Translations under genes and position numbers: made by a program
The notes under the pieces: generated by a model
Databases searched by the model: none
What the model saw: the letters and a program-made list of their open reading frames with translations, nothing else
What the model was told of the DNA's origin: nothing
Part shown: positions 61,201 to 64,000 of the stretch, one piece after another
Layout of the letters: each line of letters starts with the position of its first letter
Position numbering within the stretch: position 1 is the stretch's first letter
Assembly (NCBI GenBank): GCA_014706295.1
Contig: JACSVZ010000007.1
Span: forward strand, 7,605,199 to 7,669,198
DNA: 64,000 nt
DNA from: Lycocorax pyrrhopterus obiensis
Taxonomy: Eukaryota; Chordata; Aves; Passeriformes; Paradisaeidae
Direction: 5' to 3'

Positions 61201-62427
61201 CACAGAGGAAATAAATTCATTTAACAAGTGTCACCCAGAATTCATGGCCAAACTGTCCCACATCCTGGACTAGAAGTGAAAATCCCAATAGCTCATAACA
61301 AGCCCTTGTGCCAGCCTCACGTAATTCAGAAGATAAATATCAGATTGTCCTTTATTTCTCATTTTGGCAGTTTCTTGTTAAGATTTACACTGTAACAAAG
61401 AGCCAGTATTCCAAAACCCATCATGTGGTAAAAGTATTCATGAAGAATAATGGGTAAGTTCCTAAAACCCCCTTCTAGGCCAATGGCAGATTTAACATAA
61501 ATCTTAATAGAATCTATTTTCCTCTAAAAACCCAAATATATTTTGGTGCATTCAGTAATTATGAAGCAATATTCAAGCTCTCTTCCTCATGATAAAGTGC
61601 ACTGTTTCTATTTTCTGTTAAGCTCACCAAAATCTTTCCAAATTAGTTGCTGAACAAGAAAGCAGTGCTGGATAAACATGTTATTTGGCCAGATCAAGGT
61701 TTTTCTGAACACTCCTGCCAGGCAATATTTTCCTGGAAGGTCACAGAAAACTGTTATAAAGCAGAAAATCAGATAAAATTTAATAGAAAATTCTACATTA
61801 AGCTAAAGGTTTGCAAAATTAAGCCCCACTCCTTCCATTCTGTGCATAAAAAGGATTTTTTGCAGTGTGTTCACACACTCAGAAAACGTCATTAATTTCT
61901 CCAGTTTTAACTTTTCCCCCTTAGTTTAATTTTAATTTCTTTAATTACATTCTTCATTGAAACAAATTAACAAGTCTTCCATCAATTCAGTATCACAGCA
62001 TGGGTTCATAAAGAAACAGGACAGAGTTCAGAGACATCAATTAGAATGTCTGAGCCTTCAGCAAATAGCATGAAAGACAATATCCCATAGACTCACCTAA
62101 TTCTAATACTATTAAGTTTAGAGGGTTTTGCCTGGTTCATCTTTTGCCTGTCTGACAGTATGGTCCTCAGACAAAGAAAAAACATTAAAGGGAAAAAAAA
62201 AAATCTTTGCAAAGTCAACAATCCAGGAAAAATATCTGGATCTGCTGGCTCAAAGAACATCAAGATTTTACAGTGTCAGAGGCCCAGAGGATTAAATGTC
62301 TTCAAAAGAGGAATTTAATCATATTTTCAGATATGCACAGTAACTTTTGTAATGTAAAAAGGAGATATTGAACTCTCTTTTTATTTACAAAATAGTATGT
62401 TCCAAACCCCTATAACCCAAGGCAAAA
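55231..62427. other. Unique AT-rich DNA, no gene
   Basis: About 7.2 kb with no recognisable gene. A perfect minus-strand donor (CAG|GTAAGT) lies at 58270/58269, but no convincing acceptor pairs with it. The only simple repeat of note is the AAAT run at 60,458-60,488. Confidence 0.5.
60458..60488. repeat. (AAAT)n microsatellite
   Basis: About seven AAAT units with one extra A at each side. Confidence 0.9.
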
Positions 62428-62914
62428 ACAAAAACCTAAAAGTCTGGAAAAGATCTTTAAGACCATTGAGTTCAACTGTGAACCCCACACTGCCAAGTCC
62501 ACCACTAAACTGTGAACCCAAGGGCCACATCTGTACCTCTTTTAAATTTCTCCAGGGATGGTGACAATTGCTTCCCTGTGCAGCACAGTTCCAGTGCTTG
62601 GCAAACCTTTCAGCAAAGCAGCAGTTCTTAATGTTCCATCTAAACCTCCCCATTCGAGGCTGTTTCCCCTTGTCCTGTTTCTTGTTTCCTGGGAGAAGAG
62701 GCCGATCCCCACCTGGCTACACCCTCCTTTCAGGCAGTTGTGGAGAGGGATAAACTGACCCCTGAGCCTCCTTTTCTCCAGGCTGAACACCCCCAGCTGC
62801 TCCTCATGTGCTTCAGACCCTGCAGCAGCTCCGTTGCCTCTGTCTGGACATGCTCCAACACCTCCATGTCTTCCTTGTAATGAGGGGCCCAAAACTGAAC
62901 ACAGCATTCAAGAT
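62428..62914 (-). mobile_element. CR1 LINE, 5'-truncated, frame-shifted
   Basis: Antisense CR1 of about 490 bases. The 3' UTR shows GAAAAGATCTTTAAGACCATTG, ACTGTGAACCCCACACTGCCAA and GTCCACCACTAAACTGTGAA, the signature of the subfamily with the 'cctaacactgccaagtcca' block. ORF2 C-terminal blocks follow on the minus strand: [34 protein letters not shown] and TRNRTRGNSLE. Frame changes separate these from the upstream LERVQ-equivalent region, so the copy is inactive. It breaks off at the ...ACACAGCATTCAAG block (the CVQFWAP region). Confidence 0.93.
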
Positions 62915-64000
62915 CTTGAATTAATTCTGATTAGAAGTTTTAAATGTGCCTGCTGATGTTTTGTACAGGGTATATAAATTAACCCTCCAAGCAAGAGCCA
63001 TAATATGTGCAGTGATTTATGAAATGGGTATTTTGCACATTAATTATATTAAGACATTTTTTCATCTTCAATGATACACAAACATATCATTAGAACATCA
63101 CAGAAAATATATATATATGCCATATAACAAAGGTCAATACATTTACATACTGGCAGTCCCTCACACTAACTACTGGTTTTGAGTGGAATATGGACATCTT
63201 CCTGTGTGTCATTCGATATAACAAAAAATACCACCTTGCAAACAAAACATTTGTTTACTGCCTTTTCAACCACAGGCAACCCCAGGTACAAGAAAAGGTA
63301 ACATTACAGCAAGATGCACCTTTGCCAGTCTGACACCTCACCTCTCCACTCATTTTTTGCAGCTGCTCTCTGCACCAACATCAGGGTCAGGCACCCTGTG
63401 GTGTGAAGAGCAGGGTGTGACACATTGGGGTGTGAGAGTCACTGGCCTTTCCATTAACACAGGAACACACTGTGCTGGGGTGTTTGCTATCTAAGGTCTA
63501 TCAACCTTGAAGGCATCTGTTGTTCTATGTCAGTGGGAGGTGTCAAAAAAAACCCCCATCCAATACCTATCACCACAAAACCATGGCATAGTCACACAAC
63601 TGCTCTATTTTGGATGTTTGGAAAGCAGATAAAAATGGAAAAGGTTTATTTCATGGAATCTTTGGGAAAACACACTGAGCCACAACTGCATTCACCTAGC
63701 AAAATGAACACCAGAAGTTCTGGATACAAACTATTAAAATAAGGCTAAAGTAAAAGCCAGGAACATAACAGGAAGTCTGGCTCAATCAGGTGCCAAATTA
63801 TGCTTGTTTTTAATTTTACTGCCAATTTACATTTTGGTGAATGCTGTTTCTCTACTGATTGCCTTCCTGGGTTAGACTAAGTTAATTTTATTGATGTCAA
63901 ATTCAGCCAGCTCACCTTTACTATTTATTTTTAATAGGTTTGATGCAATACATTTTTATTACCGAGATAAGTATTGGTTAAAGCCCCTGCCTTCACTCAT
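62915..64000. other. Unique DNA to the window end
   Basis: No gene recognised. A short ATATAT run lies at 63107-63118. The 63,340-63,480 part is GC- and GTG-richer but not recognisable. Confidence 0.5.

Overview
This window looks like vertebrate nuclear DNA, most likely from a bird. It is AT-rich and CpG-poor, and it carries at least nine fragments of CR1 LINEs, several with the typical 3' ending built on ATTCTRTG. A high-copy repeat near 54.2-54.6 kb resembles an avian retroviral LTR. Three short copies look like old amniote repeats (two MIR-like, one inverted-repeat DNA element). I see no L1 or Alu-type poly(A) retroposons. No complete protein-coding gene can be supported. Almost every long open frame is either a retroelement remnant or short enough to arise by chance. 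The window is best read as intergenic DNA or long intron containing one CpG-island promoter.

Layout. 0-11 kb: unique AT-rich DNA with one CR1 scrap (2.7 kb), a Maf/AP-1-type site (8.0 kb) and a full-consensus CTCF motif on the minus strand (11.03 kb). 11.9-16.1 kb: a retroelement nest with an ORF1-like segment, four CR1 3' ends and a MIR-like SINE. 16-25.5 kb: mostly featureless, broken by a 0.56-kb antisense CR1 (19.8-20.4 kb), an AT hairpin and a perfect 32-bp tandem duplication. 25.5-27.9 kb: the most striking region. A homeobox/TCF-motif-rich segment is followed by an antisense CR1, a perfect palindrome, a TATA box, a purine tract and the only CpG island in the window. That island contains exactly four 70-bp tandem units, a GC-rich degenerate repeat and a doubled E2F-like element.

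28-64 kb: again mostly unique AT-rich DNA. It holds the two remaining old repeats (31.4 and 36.2 kb), an AP-1/GATA/ETS/YY1 motif cluster (36.4 kb), a more GC- and CpG-rich block (43.4-43.9 kb), short CR1 pieces (47.6 and 62.4-62.9 kb), an AP-1 cluster ending in a perfect splice-donor consensus (51.4-51.5 kb), phase-compatible candidate minus-strand exons (51.8-52.2 kb), the LTR-like repeat and two small tandem repeats.

Because no gene is established, nothing can be said about genes working together. The promoter-like island and nearby motif clusters suggest a regulatory landscape for a transcript whose body I cannot identify here. Retroelement assignments rest on remembered family features, not on a database search.
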